Shown: piece after piece, positions 33,075-44,989 of the stretch
How positions within the stretch are numbered: the stretch's first letter is position 1
How the letters are laid out: every line of letters starts with the position of its first letter
Notes under the pieces: model-generated
What the model saw: only the letters and a program-made list of their open reading frames with translations
What the model was told of the DNA's origin: nothing
The model's database searches: none
From: Gnetum montanum
Lineage: Eukaryota > Streptophyta > Gnetopsida > Gnetales > Gnetaceae
Length of the DNA stretch: 64,000 bases
NCBI GenBank assembly: GCA_015680685.1
Contig: MNCI01007747.1
Coordinates: 310,001 to 374,000, forward strand
Direction: 5' to 3'
Translations under genes and position numbers: made by a program

Positions 33075-34356
33075 NCACACACACACACACTCACTAATCA
33101 TGCTAAAACATAGTATTAATCTCTTTCATCTAATTCCATCTCCTTTTGGACAAACATGTTAAAAGCAATCAATGTTAAGTTTTCATCTTATTTCCAAGTT
33201 TCAAACATTAGAAAGAAGATAGCAAGATACTAATGAATCATTAGATGTGACCATAGAATTGTACAATTTCATGCTCAATCAATATCCAAATCATGAGTAT
33301 ATAAAATGTGACTACTTAATGCCCTTGGGAGAATGACTAAGGTTGCAAGCTTATAAAAGGATGGATATATATGTTATGCGTGATATCTACTAAAGTTTAG
33401 TGGCTAATTAGTATTTTGTTAGATGTTGTAGCTAAATTGGAAGGTGAATGACATATGAATGCTAATTTAGAATAATCCAACATAAATCCATAATGTCAAA
33501 AGAATCTAAATACTATTGAATTTAAGATTTAATCCCTTCCGATGATGTTGAAGCCTTTATTCAAGAAAGCATAAGAATGAAAAGAACTTTGGTAGATCTT
33601 GCCAATGTTGTTGACAAGATTTGGGATATTTTAAAACAAGAAAATGATATCACGTATTAAGGACATGAAAATTAAATTTTTTGAAGCTACCATGAAGGTA
33701 GTTACATCACAACAAAAAAGGGAGAGTAAGAAAAAAGTAAGTGGTCTTACCATGATAAAATTTCTTATCCTTGTGGTCCATTTTTTAGGTTCAACTTTAA
33801 TAAGGGATGAAACCTAATCCTTGGAATGTTCTCTCTACATCCTAATAATCATTTTTATGTCATCCTCCTTCCTACATAAAATGCATTATCCTATGAACCA
33901 AATGCCTAATTCAATGTTTCTTTAATATCATCCATATACACCACCACTAGCTCCAGAGTTGTAGGTTCATTAATGTTCATCATGAACCTTTGTGCCATTG
34001 CAAAAGGGAATTTTAAATTAGCCATAGTGGGAACATGTTCAATTTCCTAATGTAAGGTACTATTTTCATTTTTCATCATCATAAAATATTGGTCACTATC
34101 ATAATAATCATGATCCTTCCATGGTAAGAAATTCATCATCTCATAGATGAAAGCATTTTCATAAGTGAAAGAATAACATAATGTTTAGTAAGAGTTCATG
34201 CTTATCTCCTTCTTCACCATTATTTTCAAAAAATGGAACCAAGGAGAATATTCTTCTCAGAAACAAGTTCAACATTTAGAATACTATGAAGTATCTTAAT
34301 CATTTCCTTAATGTTTTGTTGATGTTAATCAAAAAGAATATTGTTAGAAGCTAACC
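32326..34356 (+). pseudogene. gag: B gag, decayed, related to A1/A2 gag
   Basis: At about 33165-33290 the frame reads SKFQTLERR, DTNESLDVTIELYNFML and QYPNHEY, aligning with A1 KYQTYSRVS, EPLDAAMARYYTLLHHCPSHG. A later block KRTLVDLANVVDKIWDILKQ (near 33570) matches A1 LIQKLTTEVSAKVDQMWDSL. The Pro/Tyr-rich tail lies at about 33770-34000 (YHPYTPPLAPEL). It ends directly at the internal purine motif, as in A2. A poly-C tract interrupts it at 33043. Stops are numerous. Confidence 0.65.
33043..33090. repeat. Poly-C run of 32, one N, then (CA)n
   Basis: The single N at 33075 is an undetermined base in the assembly, at the switch from C to CA. Length of the C run is not reliable. Confidence 0.95.
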
Positions 34357-34380
34357 TTAAACTCAGTCATGATGAAAGAG
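34357..34380 (+). promoter_or_regulatory. B internal polypurine-tract-like motif
   Basis: TTAAACTCAGTCATGATGAA, decayed from the A1 form ACTCAGTCATGGGGGA, again at the end of gag and followed by a T-rich block. Confidence 0.45.
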
Positions 34381-37300
34381 CTCTACATAGAATGGCTTTG
34401 ATAGTATAGTATGGTTTGTTTGTTTGGTGTATAAATTTTTTTGTATATTTTTTGAAAAAAATAGATATATTAATTTTTATTTTTATTCTTTTGGTTTGCT
34501 ATGATGCTATGTGCATGTTTTTTAAGCATTAAGATCTATCATTTTTTGTTTGATAGTTCTTTAGTATGATTCTTTGTGTACTTATTTTTGATATTAATGA
34601 TAAATAAAATTTTATTTTCATATTCTTTTGACTATGTTTTGTGTAAACATAGAAAAATTAATTAATATGTTTTATGCATGCTCACTTGATAAGCCAATGG
34701 TGGATGGATGATTTGCAAATGTAATGCTAATGCAAGAGTACTAAACAAGTTTAAAGTAGAGCCTTGATTGATGGAATGCCCATACTATGAAATTCATCCA
34801 TCCACTTTACATCCATTTATCACTGGTGAACTAGGCCTAAACTTATTTGGGAACTAGGACTTGCACCATAAGTTTTTGAAGCTATTGTTACTGGAAGCAT
34901 GGATAGGTGATGGATCAATACCTTATGATGTGAGCTCTTGAATCCTGGAAGAGTGCTTATTCACTGGTAAGGAAATAGTTTATCATCAAGAATTCTTGTG
35001 ACCACTAGATGGGTTTGATTAGTATGATTTCATCAAGATGCATATGCTTATTATGCCTAGCCATCCTAATTATAAGAGCTTCATGATCTTGTGAACCTAT
35101 GTGTACCATGTAGTGCAAAATGAATTCTTATGTTCATGTAAGTCAAAGAATTCATGTGATGATCTAGTACTCCTATCATTCCCATAGTTCTTATGCACCA
35201 TTTAAAAACCCTCTTCTCATGAAAAAAAAAGATAAAAGAAAGGAATGTAATATCTATATAAGTTTATTAAACATAATATGATATAACTCCAATATTAAAA
35301 TAACCCTAAAAATTAAATATATATATCTAAGGAATCTCTTGGAAATTTGTATTAAGGAATTATCAATGTAATTTGAACATGAATTTCTTCATTTCATCAT
35401 CAATTCATCGATATCATTGATCATTATTTACTTAATCTTGGAAGTTCAACAGTCAAAATTAGGGGGCATTTACTATTTCTATAATATCTTAATAATTTTG
35501 AAATATTTTTAGTTATTTCAATTTTATTTGAAAGCTATAATTAGTGGCTATGTTAAGTTAAACTTTCATTGCAATATATATTGTAGTTTGGGAGATATTT
35601 TCTCTAAGATTTGGTATATTTTTTTATTCTTGAAATTTTACCATAATGAATGATGGCTAACGATTGGATTATTTATCCCTCATATTATAAATATTTTATG
35701 TGATTATATATTTAATTAAAATATAATATCTATGGAAAATTTCATGTAAAATTTTAGCATTAGAAATACAAGAAATTTTTAGTTATTAACTCTCTAATTT
35801 ACACTACAAGAATTACTGTGATTTTTGATAGGTTGGAAAGAACATAATATAACCTTAGATTGTAGGTATCTTTTGTAGTACTTATTATTTTAAAATTATA
35901 TATATATTTCTAAGCTTTCAAAAATACAAATTTTATTAGGTTATTCATTGTGAAGTCAAGATAACCTAAAAATTCTTTCACTGTATAAAATTCCTTTATT
36001 TAGTATTATATATGTCTGTGCATGTGTGAAAAAGAAAGAGAGAAAAGGAAGGAAAATGATGAATTTAAGAAAAGAAGAGAAATAGAAAATAAAAATCTTT
36101 GAAATCAATTAAATAAGAATAGGTAATGGAAATAGTAATGATATTCTAAGATTTTTGATTCACATAAATTGATATTTTTACCATTCCAAACTAAATTTAT
36201 AATCACTTAAGTAAGACCAAAATGAGTAATTGAACCAATACCCATGCAAGCCTTTCTTATGTTTAACCTATTTCTTAGATCACTTGACTCTCAAAATGTA
36301 ATACTATAAAACAATCTTATACCTCCTCCTTATGGCCATGAATGCATAGAAGTCTCTCTCTTAGTGAACTGTGGTAATGTCAAATGTTTATTCCACCTAA
36401 TTTTTAATTAATTTATTCCTAGGGATTAGAGCCATGATTATTGATCTAGATCATGACCATGTCCATCATTTCTTGGTCATGACATTATAAACACCATTGA
36501 AATTGGGACCAGTTACCATAGCTAGAGTGATTAAGAAGAGATTTTTGGTAAAGAAAAATTTGGAGAACCTATTGTGCATATGTGCATAGATGGAAGAAAA
36601 TCATATTAGAATCTTATCTTATAGATGATCTATAGAATTGTTTCTTAGTTTAGTTTCACAAATGGTTACACAATGAAAAAATCAAGGCTAGATGGCATGG
36701 GTAGTAATAGGTATGAACTTTCACTTAGAAGGAGTATTTGATGTCCTATCCCCATTATGTTGACAAGTAGTGATAAAGGAATGTAATAGTAGATCTCTCA
36801 TGGTATTTGGGACATGCACACATACTTCCACGAGCTAATTGAATGGTTGGCTAGAGATTTGATGATGTTGTACTTCCATATTCTCTCTCTTTTTCATTTC
36901 TTTTATTCCATTCTTCTCCATTATTATGTGTGCCAAGAAGTCAATCAAGAAAAGTGATGATACTTAGCCATTGAAATAAATTAACTCATGTTTGATATTG
37001 ATGTCTCACTAGTTTTTGGGAATCCATGGATGTCCCATTAATGGATTTTACAAGGGTAAGAAAGGTAGGTGTCTACTATTGGGAGAGCCTACTTATGAAC
37101 CCTTGGTGGTTGGGCATTATGAGTAAGTAAGCTTAAGCTTATCTCCTAGTGAATGTGTTGGTTGCATGACACAAAGCATCCAATTAGTCTTCCACTTGTG
37201 TGAGTTTCAACTTTATGAGCTTTAAGGTTTGATCATGATAATCTATTTTCACTCTACCTCACTTATGTCTATTTGCTTGATCTTGGGATTCCCTATTTAT

Positions 37301-38380
37301 CTTCTATTTTTATAACCCTTCTTTTTTAGTTCTTGAATTATGGAAATAAGTAGATTTGACATTATGATTCAAATCCCATGAGTTTGAATGTCATCTAAGA
37401 TAAGATTTTAATGTTTTGATTTTTCTGGTCTTTTCCAGTGACTTGTTTGATTTGATCCTTGGTTGGATTTTTAGAAATTTCATGAGCATTTTTTCTTCTT
37501 ATTATTTCCATTGACATTGTTTGTGTGGTTCAAGCCAAGTGTCTTATAACTTAGTTTTGGGAGAGAGGCATCAATTTAGGTATGTACTTTTTAATTTTTG
37601 TGATCATTTAAATTATTTTCATATTAGTTTTACTTATACATGCATGTCTTGATTCTATAGTTATGATTATGTTTCTCTCATGTTCCCAAGAATTATACAT
37701 AGCATTATTCCTATGGCCATTTTTGCAATAATAATATAATTCCTTGGAGATCTCACTAGATTTTTAACATTTTCAAAGCTCATCATTTTTAGGTTATTAA
37801 ACTCAAGATTTTGTAGATCTGCTTATGAGGAGATTGAGAGATACCAATTCTTGGTCTATGGTCATGCAAGAAAGCCACTAGTCCATGAAGAATAGGAGAA
37901 AAAACATTAATCGCAAGATCTAACATCTCTACCTAAGAGACCTTCATTAAGATAGGGATCTAGAGGTAGGTAATCATTATCTTGATCTTCAGGTTGAACA
38001 CTTGTCCAACAAGATCTTTGAAATAAATATCAGAGGAGCTAGTAGGAGACAATTTCAAAGTAGATGATGTGGGAGAAGACATAGGTATGAATGATATGTA
38101 CAAATACTCATCCATAAGGTTAGGGTAACAGACCTTGAGACGTAGTTATAGAGATTTCACATGTCCACACCCTATCCTTGTGACTTCTTCCTATTTCATG
38201 TAGGTAGGTTAGGGGAACTTCATTCAAAGCTACCATCACCTAGTACTTCTAAGTGAGGTGGCCTATATTATAATTGATTCATGGTCTATATTTTACATTT
38301 TTATTCCTTTGCATTGATCTTATCAAGTGTCTAGTACTTGTGTTTATGTCTTGAGTTTTAAAGCTATTGGAATAGCTTTA
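34381..38380 (+). other. B long non-coding region
   Basis: About 4 kb with stops in all frames and no recognised protein motif. A third purine-rich copy, AACTTAGTTTTGGGAGAGAG, occurs near 37550. A purine-rich stretch lies at 36025-36090. Confidence 0.5.
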
Positions 38381-38395
38381 CTCAGTTATGGGAAA
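38381..38395 (+). promoter_or_regulatory. B 3' polypurine tract
   Basis: CTCAGTTATGGGAAA directly before the LTR start, the same motif as A1 and A2 with two G to A changes. Confidence 0.65.
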
Positions 38396-39697
38396 TGATG
38401 AGACATTTAGTGGCATTTTTTATGTCTATTACAAGCTCTATGAACTATTTCATATACCTTGCATTTGTAGTCTAGCATATTTGATCGAGGTTCTTGGTTT
38501 TCCAAGATGCATCCTAGTCTATTATACTTTAAGGTTGTGTACATGATTCTAAGCTCTTTAGAACAATTCTAGCTTCATTCAAATATCCTTTGATCCTTTT
38601 TAGATTATTCCTTAGGTTTAAGCTTTCATCTAGAATTATTAATGTAAAGTATGGTTTGGGAGGATGTCTTGACTATTTTGCATTAGCATAGGGATGCTAA
38701 AACATCCTTCACTAAGTCTAGTTTCACCTCTTTACCTATAGTATAACCAATATTAGTACAAGTTGTGTTGATGGACATTCATTAATGCCTAGACATTGAT
38801 GAATGTCCTCTATTACTTTGCAAAAACTTTAAATACCCAAGTTGAGTTCTAACATACATGATAAGCACAACTTTGAGTTCATTTGAGGTTGTGATATCTT
38901 GTTTATCTGAAGAGCTCTTCCTCCCTTACGTAAGTGATGCTCTTTCTTGTTTGTGTATGTATTTTGAGTTATTACTTTCACAAGTGCAGGTAGACTCTAT
39001 TAAAGTGGTTCCTTGATTATGTAGCCTAGAAACATTTATGTGAAGAGCACTTCATCTCTTAGGTAATTGATCCCCTTTCTTGTTTGTGTATGTCTTTTAA
39101 GTCATCACTTTTACAAGTGCATCTAAACTCTATTAAAGTGAAATCTTGCTTAAGTAGCCTGCAACCATTTAGTCGATATAGAGTCCTATGTTTGTTTAGT
39201 AAATAAATCTCATGGTTTTTTCTTACTTCATCATTGATGCCTTAAACATTAAAATAATAAGAATATTTCTTTAATTTTTGTTTTATTAAGTTGAAACCAT
39301 TTATTCTTTATACAAGGAGGTCATAATTGTATGACATGGTATTGGGCTATCAAGGTTATGAATAAGAGCCATTTATAGCTTTCTATGTGTGCTATTACAA
39401 CAATTCCCAAGAGGAATTGTAATACATGCATGCTTATATATATTTTGTTCTTATACTCATAAAATATATAAAAACTATAAAACATAAAATTATAAATATT
39501 TTATTTATTTCTCAATATGGTAGCATGGGTTTTAATTATATTATGTGTATTATAATATCTTTTATATTTCTTGAGCACAATAATATAATGTGTGTTCTTG
39601 AAAATTCACTCAACATTGTCTTCAAAGCTTATGACTAGATTGTATTACATTTCCTATGATAAATTTCATTGGTCCAAAACTAGTAGGACCTCTATAA
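38396..39697 (+). repeat. B 3' LTR, 1302 bp
   Basis: TGATGAGACATTTAG to GGACCTCTATAA; the terminal CA has become AA. It is 109 bp longer than the 5' LTR because of an internal tandem duplication. LINE sequence resumes after five bases. Confidence 0.8.
38909..39172 (+). repeat. 133-bp tandem duplication private to the B 3' LTR
   Basis: Unit 1 at 38909-39041 begins GAAGAGCTCTTC and ends near TAGAAACATTTATGT; unit 2 at 39042-39172 begins GAAGAGCACTTC and ends at GCAACCATTTA. Both contain CTTGTTTGTGTATGT and ACTCTATTAAAGTG. The 5' LTR has one unit near 30655-30780. Confidence 0.75.
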
Positions 39698-39702
39698 TTG
39701 TA

Positions 39703-40500
39703 CTTATTTCCCATTATTATGGATAAATTAATAAAGGAAATACAGGATGAAATCCCTTGATATATACTATTTGTAGATGATATTATGTTAGTGGATACAA
39801 CTCATGAAAATATTCTTGCTAAAATAGAGAAATCGAGACATGCTCTAGAATCAAAAGACTTAAAAATTAGCAAAAATAAGATAGAATATATGGAATGTAA
39901 TTTTAATAGTAGAATACACAGTAAGGAGAAAAAGTCCCTCACTGAAAATAGTTTTGCTACCTACAATTAGTCCTCTAATAAAATGGTAAAATTGATAAAA
40001 ATAATAGAAATATAATTAACGTAAGATGGTCAAAATGAAGACAAGCTAGTGGTGTTCTATGTGATAAAAAAATACCAATAGAATTAAAGAAAACATTTTA
40101 TAGGATAGTAATCACACGTACTATCTTATGTGATGTTGAATGTTAGGTAGTACAAAAGAGGCATGAACAACAAATCAATCTGACACAAATGCAAATGCTT
40201 TGATAAATGTTGAATGTTACTAGAAGAGATGAACTATATAAGAAAAACATAAAAATAATACTTGGAGTGGATTCTATTTCAAATAAGCTACAAGAATAAT
40301 GACTTACATGGTTTGGACATGTGTAAAGAAGATCAAACAATAATCCTATAAACAAAGGTTGCTACATCATTATCACCAAAAGGAAGATCAAAGAAGATAT
40401 GGGAAGAAATAGTCAAAGATGATTTAAAGAAATTATAAATAAATAAAGATCTAACTCTTCATAAAGAAAAATGATAAAAAAGAACTTATGTAGCCATCCT
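39703..40500 (+). pseudogene. LINE reverse transcriptase, second part, and C-terminal domain
   Basis: YLFPIIMDKLIKEIQDEIP then a stop and YILFVDDIMLVDTTHENI: the catalytic FxDD site has both Asp. Then SRHALESKDLKISKNKIEYM (39833-39892), the family's LESKGFRLSRTKTEYMEC. The C-terminal domain follows with GVLCDKKIPIELKKTFYRIV, DVEC, QMQML and LTWFGHV (near 40305), all in RTE order (LCDKRIPxKLKGKFYRT, ECW, MRML, WFGHV). Interrupted by stops. Confidence 0.85.
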
Positions 40501-40511
40501 CATTTTATTAA

Positions 40512-40545
40512 AAAAAGGATAAGATAATGATGATAATGATACATA
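40512..40545 (+). repeat. LINE 3' tail (GATAAT/GATGAT)n
   Basis: AAGGATAAGATAATGATGAT directly after the last protein-like codons. RTE elements commonly end in short tandem tails rather than long poly-A. Confidence 0.6.
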
Positions 40546-41925
40546 AACATAAATATTATAGCTAACTCCTAGACAACATGGCATTACAAATGTAAAGAAA
40601 ATATCACCAAGTCCAAAAACACATTACACAAATAATGGTAACTCATTATACTTAAGTGAAATAATAAAAAACTAAGAAACTTATTTACTTAAATGACCCC
40701 ACAAAGTCAAAGAATATAAGTATCATTTTATACAACCAAGATCATAACTTGCATCAAAAGCTTATATATCCCAAAGTAATGATTTACAACCATGATAAGA
40801 AAATAAATCTCCACTTGTTCCAAGAGTTGATGATGATGATGATGTCTCATATGAGGCCAAAAAATAAATGAATAAAAGTAAAAATATTTAACAAAGCTAT
40901 AATATTTAATATAGATTATATATATATACATATAATCATTGAAAATAATTACTTTTCAATCTCTTTAAAAAATAAAAAATATAATATTGATGTGAGATTA
41001 AAAAAGTATATGAAAATAATAACATAACGCAACACTAAAACAAGAGATACAAAATTATGACAGTATAAGATATCATTAACTTAAAAAAATCCTTGCTTCA
41101 CATCCAATTCACCATCACTAGTGGTAGTACCATTGATTAAACAACCATCATCAACTCTATGGAATCGAAGGAAAAATGATATTTATAGTATTTAGCCATC
41201 ATAGTGCTCCTAGACATCATAGGTACAAAGGCACCATAGATCCAATAGCTCATACTGAAAACTTCCCATTACATTTCATCACCTTGTGGTTGTCATGGTG
41301 TTTTCATCAACCTACTATTGCAACGAGAGCTTTCGTCTCTCTAACATTATAAAATGCTCAATATCATGATGGTCACCAATAGTATTTGGGTTGTACATGC
41401 TTACAAAACTAAGAGAGTGTAGGTAGTCATCATAATTGCAGGTGCCATTTTTGCACAAGGAAACATAAAAGAAAATGAATATAGAAATCTTTCTCTAATA
41501 CCAATGAAAGGTAACTTACTGGATTTGCAGCATAGTAGGATCTATGACATAGTAGAAGTAATGTTATGTGGCAAACTATGATGTGTGGAGGACAACGATA
41601 GTAGGAGTAAAAGGCATCAATAGTAGCAATGATGATAGTACCAACAATGATCGTATATTAGATCTTTAGCATGAAATATAAGCTCAAACATCAACTATGA
41701 AAATCTTATAGTTGTTTCCATCATGAAAGTGTAGGCCACCAATAGCCAAATGAAAAGCAACAATCCCTTATTTTTTATGAAATTCTAGTGGTGGGTGAAG
41801 TGCTAGTGTTAGAGTGGAATAAGTGGCAAAGTAGCCATTGCTCTTATAATGGATAGCACTTCCATGGTTAATGGTAGCTACTTCATTAGTTACAATATTC
41901 CTAATGATGAATTCCATGTTATTTC
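40546..41925. other. Region without a recognisable gene
   Basis: AT-rich; a GAT microsatellite lies at about 40828-40843. The right part (41100-41900) may be the internal leader of the C1-family LTR that follows on the minus strand, since a primer-site remnant (TTCCA) precedes that LTR. Confidence 0.4.
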
Positions 41926-42720
41926 TTAGATGCAGCTAAAGGTATTAAGAGTTTTGGGGATGGGGGAGGGGATCAATCTAGGCATTAAAAATAATTTGAG
42001 TTAAACAAAGAGTGGAAAAAGCCCCAAAGTAACTTAATGTACAAATTTAAACACTTATGCACAAACCAGTAAATGGAGATTAAGCTTTTAAGGTGGTTTA
42101 GCTACTAGATTGGTTATCCTACCTCCATCATAAAAATATTTCCAAATATTAAGTGGTAGAGTCATATATTAATCAAAGAAAATTACAAGGCTTTCTTTAC
42201 AATCTTGGAGTCAGCACAATCACTAGTCTTGACGTCACAAAAATTTACTTTCATAGAATATAGAAAGGACAAAACTCTATCATGTTTCAAAAAAAAAAGA
42301 CTCAAGAGTTACCAAGATTTTTGAAAAAAAGAAAATAGATCTTTGACTAAGAAGAGACAAAGAAAGATATTGAAAAGAAGAGGAGAAGCATAGAAAAAAA
42401 AATTCTAGTTTAAGCACATGGCCAATGTCCAAGATTAACAAAGCTAAGTGATAGAGCTTCAAATTATAGCCATCATTCTTTCTAGCCATTTTTCAAGTCA
42501 TTACTAATATGTTGGAGAAGCGTGAGAAGTAAAAAGCTATTGCCATTACCAATCTATTAGAAAGAGTAGCTGAAGAAGAAGAAGTTGTATTCGTTACATC
42601 TTAGCTTCCATTACTACATTTGGTATGAATTTGTGATGAGCATTAAAAACTTATTAAAATTGAAATAGATCTACCATTTCATTTTTAGTGCTAAATGTTC
42701 CTACACTTTCTGTAGAAATA
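41926..42720 (-). repeat. C1-family LTR, third copy
   Basis: Starts TTAGATGCAGCTAAAGGTATT, matching 24450 (TGTAGATGTAGCTAAAGGCATT), and continues with GATTAAGCTTTTAAGGTGG, CTACTAGATTGG, TTTACAATCTTGGAGTCAGC and TTGGAGAAGCGTGAGAAG, as in the other copies. A short remnant of the primer-site side is visible at 41910-41925. The coding part of this copy is missing. Confidence 0.7.
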
Positions 42721-42859
42721 ACAAGCTCTACTTATATTAGAGATAACAACTCTTTAAGCTTCATAATCAACAATAATTATTGTCACCTTCATAATACTAA
42801 GCAACATTCCAAGAAAACCTACCTATAATTCTTAGCTCTATATGGTAATAATTCTCAAA

Positions 42860-43430
42860 ACCAACAAACTAAAAAAGCACCAATTATGGTTCTCAATATT
42901 CCTCCTAAAAAAGACAATGAAGAAGGAGATTCATTTGAATAAGTGATGGTCAAGGATCCAAACCAGCACAAAACTCACTATTGTAACCTTAGGAATATTA
43001 TAACTACTAAATAATAAACTAGGAATAACACTTATGCTTCTATGAAAAAAAGAGTTCCGAGTCAAAATAACACAAATAATCAAATGGAATCATCTCAAGT
43101 GCATATTTAACAACAATCAAACCCACTTTCTACACTTGAAAGAAATGCACCTCAATAAGAAGTTAACAATGAGCACAAATCATCTAATTTATTTAAAGAT
43201 TTAAAGAGATTTAAAGAAAAAATTTCAATATATGATCTTTTACACTTCAAGAAAATAAAAAATGTTATCCAAAAGATAATTAATACACTTGAAACTAACA
43301 AAGGAAAATTTTCCATTACTGAAAAACAAGTTCACTTTGCAAAAAGTCCAAACACTCTATTGATTCAAAACTCAAGTATTCTCATGTTAAAAAAGATAGA
43401 ACAACCTTTTTTTCCTAGCAACCTTGATCA
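42860..43430 (+). pseudogene. E gag/linker remnant
   Basis: Asn/Gln/Lys-rich codons with repeated stops (for example KKAPIMVLNIPPKKDNEEGD near 42880). No zinc knuckle found. Confidence 0.35.
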
Positions 43431-43800
43431 TTTTAGGTAAAAATGTTCATAAATGCTTAATGGATTATGGAAAAATTGTTAATTTCATGCCATTAGATGT
43501 TTATAAAATGTTAGGAGCATAAATGCTACCACAAACAAGAAGTGTTATAAAACTTGATGGATCAAATGTACCTATAGTAGGGTCATTAGAAGGAATGAAA
43601 ATGCAACTAAAAAATACCCTACTTTGACATGTTACACTGATATTTTAGTGGTAGATATGCTACCAAATTATGGCATACTATTACTATGAACTTCAAAGCC
43701 TAGTTTAGGGGCTTCTTTAAATTAGATTTCTCAAAATTACTAATTTTCATTAAATGAAAATTTTATTATTTCATTATTTCTAGAAAACCTATCTATAAAC
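43430..43800 (+). pseudogene. E aspartic protease remnant
   Basis: CLMDYGKIVNFMPLDVYKML (near 43458-43515) corresponds to the Tat-type LIDNGAxVNVMPLxVYExL, with Asp kept and the next residue Tyr. MLPNYGILLL (near 43660), after a frame break, matches the LPPxYGMLLSR block that ends this domain. Confidence 0.65.
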
Positions 43801-44159
43801 ACGTTGTAACAATTTTTGTCAAAAAAACAAATATCTAGAAAATCAAAACAACAATATTCTTATTAGAGTTATTGAAGTTGGACTTGGTGAGTATGTTATA
43901 AATGATAATATGACTGAATTCTCAAAGATAAATTCTTTTACTCATAAATATTCCATACAATATTACGAAAATTCTAGAGAATTTAAGGAAAATTATAAAT
44001 ATACTTACCCTATCAGAAACATGATGGAAAAAGTTTACTTTTAGTACTCCTCTAACATTAGGAAAGGGAAAAAATATAAATGAGATTCTAACTATTAAAA
44101 AATTTAAAGATGAGAAAATCTTTGATAATGATCATTGCTACATTAACCAAAGAGAAAAT

Positions 44160-44640
44160 TTTAAAAACTTTGCTAACTTAAATACTTGGACATTAAGAGT
44201 AAATGATGCTTCTTTTAAGAAAGTGTTTGGAGACAGAATCATGCTTACACCTCCTAGTGAGGATCCTATATTTAAAGCAATTAATTTCACATGACTCATA
44301 ATAAATAATAAGGTTGAATATGAAGTGCTTATACATGGGATCAAACTAGACAAATAATATGACTTATTCAAATTCAAAATTTATAGTGACTTTCAGCTTA
44401 TAGTAAATCAAATCAAGGAACTTATTCAAACCCAAGATTTATAGTGACTCTCAACTTATAGTAAACCAAATCAATGAACTTTTTAATGATATAGATTCAA
44501 CTCTGAAATATTACAAATCCTATGTCGTTGAACTCTTTAAAGAATTTGATCAAATATCCATTGAACATGTTCCAAGAGAAGAAAATTATATTCCTAATGC
44601 TTTAGCTCAAATGGCAACTACTTTGCATCTCCCATTGTAA
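44160..44640 (+). pseudogene. E archaeal-type RNase H (aRNH), upstream of reverse transcriptase
   Basis: WTLRVNDASFKKVFGDRIML corresponds to WxLxVDGASxxxGxGxGIVL with the first Asp read as Asn; NKVEYEVLIHGIKL keeps the Glu of NxAEYEALIxGL; IYSDFQLIVNQI keeps the Asp of SDSQLVVNQV; and HVPREENYIPNALAQMATTL (44565-44630) is HVPREENxxADALAxLA with Asp to Asn. The catalytic SDxQL block is duplicated (44367-44482). In Tat elements this second RNase H domain is well known. Its place between protease and reverse transcriptase occurs in some Tat lineages, as I recall; others have it after the normal RNase H. Confidence 0.75.
44367..44482 (+). repeat. 58-bp tandem duplication within aRNH
   Basis: Copy 1 at 44367-44424 and copy 2 at 44425-44482 both contain TTTATAGTGACT and CTTATAGTAAA; they differ at a few transitions. 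Confidence 0.75.
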
Positions 44641-44989
44641 TAAAATGCTAGCAATTCTAAAATTCTTATTAAAAATGTATACTATTCTATTCTAGATAAT
44701 ATCTTCCCTTTCCAAGTTTATAATTACAATCATCATATTTATCAATTTTTTTGAAAGTAAATTTAGTGATCAAAGTTTTAAAATTTTCCAAATTAATGAA
44801 GAATATATATCCAAAGAAATCATATTTTTAAATGAAATATTTTCTGAAATAGTAACTAGAGAGCCTTTATTTGATGACATAGATATCAAAACTAAAGAAA
44901 TATCTGAAAAAAGATAATTAAAAAATGCTAGTTAAAATAAAAACAATTGAAGTTTAGAAGAAAGAATAACAATACCCTATTAAAGTAGG

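Larger units (their letters stand above)
30110..39697 (+). mobile_element. B: A-related LTR element with 1.2-1.3 kb LTRs, gag only
   Basis: Two long direct repeats (30110-31302 and 38396-39697) frame 7.1 kb. Inside are a short leader, solo LTR A3, a gag related to A1/A2, an internal purine-tract motif at 34357 and about 4 kb of non-coding DNA ending in CTCAGTTATGGGAAA before the 3' LTR. No reverse transcriptase or integrase motif was seen. The element sits inside the LINE reverse transcriptase in the same orientation. Confidence 0.8.
28330..40545 (+). mobile_element. RTE-type LINE, split by element B
   Basis: Endonuclease at about 28330-28850, linker to about 29500, first part of reverse transcriptase to 30109, then element B, then the rest of reverse transcriptase and the C-terminal domain at 39703-40500, and a short GATAAT/GATGAT-type tail. 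Motif order and the C-terminal WFGHV block match the RTE clade that is widespread in plants. Removing 30110-39702 rejoins the protein at YLF after one target duplication copy. Heavily mutated. Confidence 0.85.
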
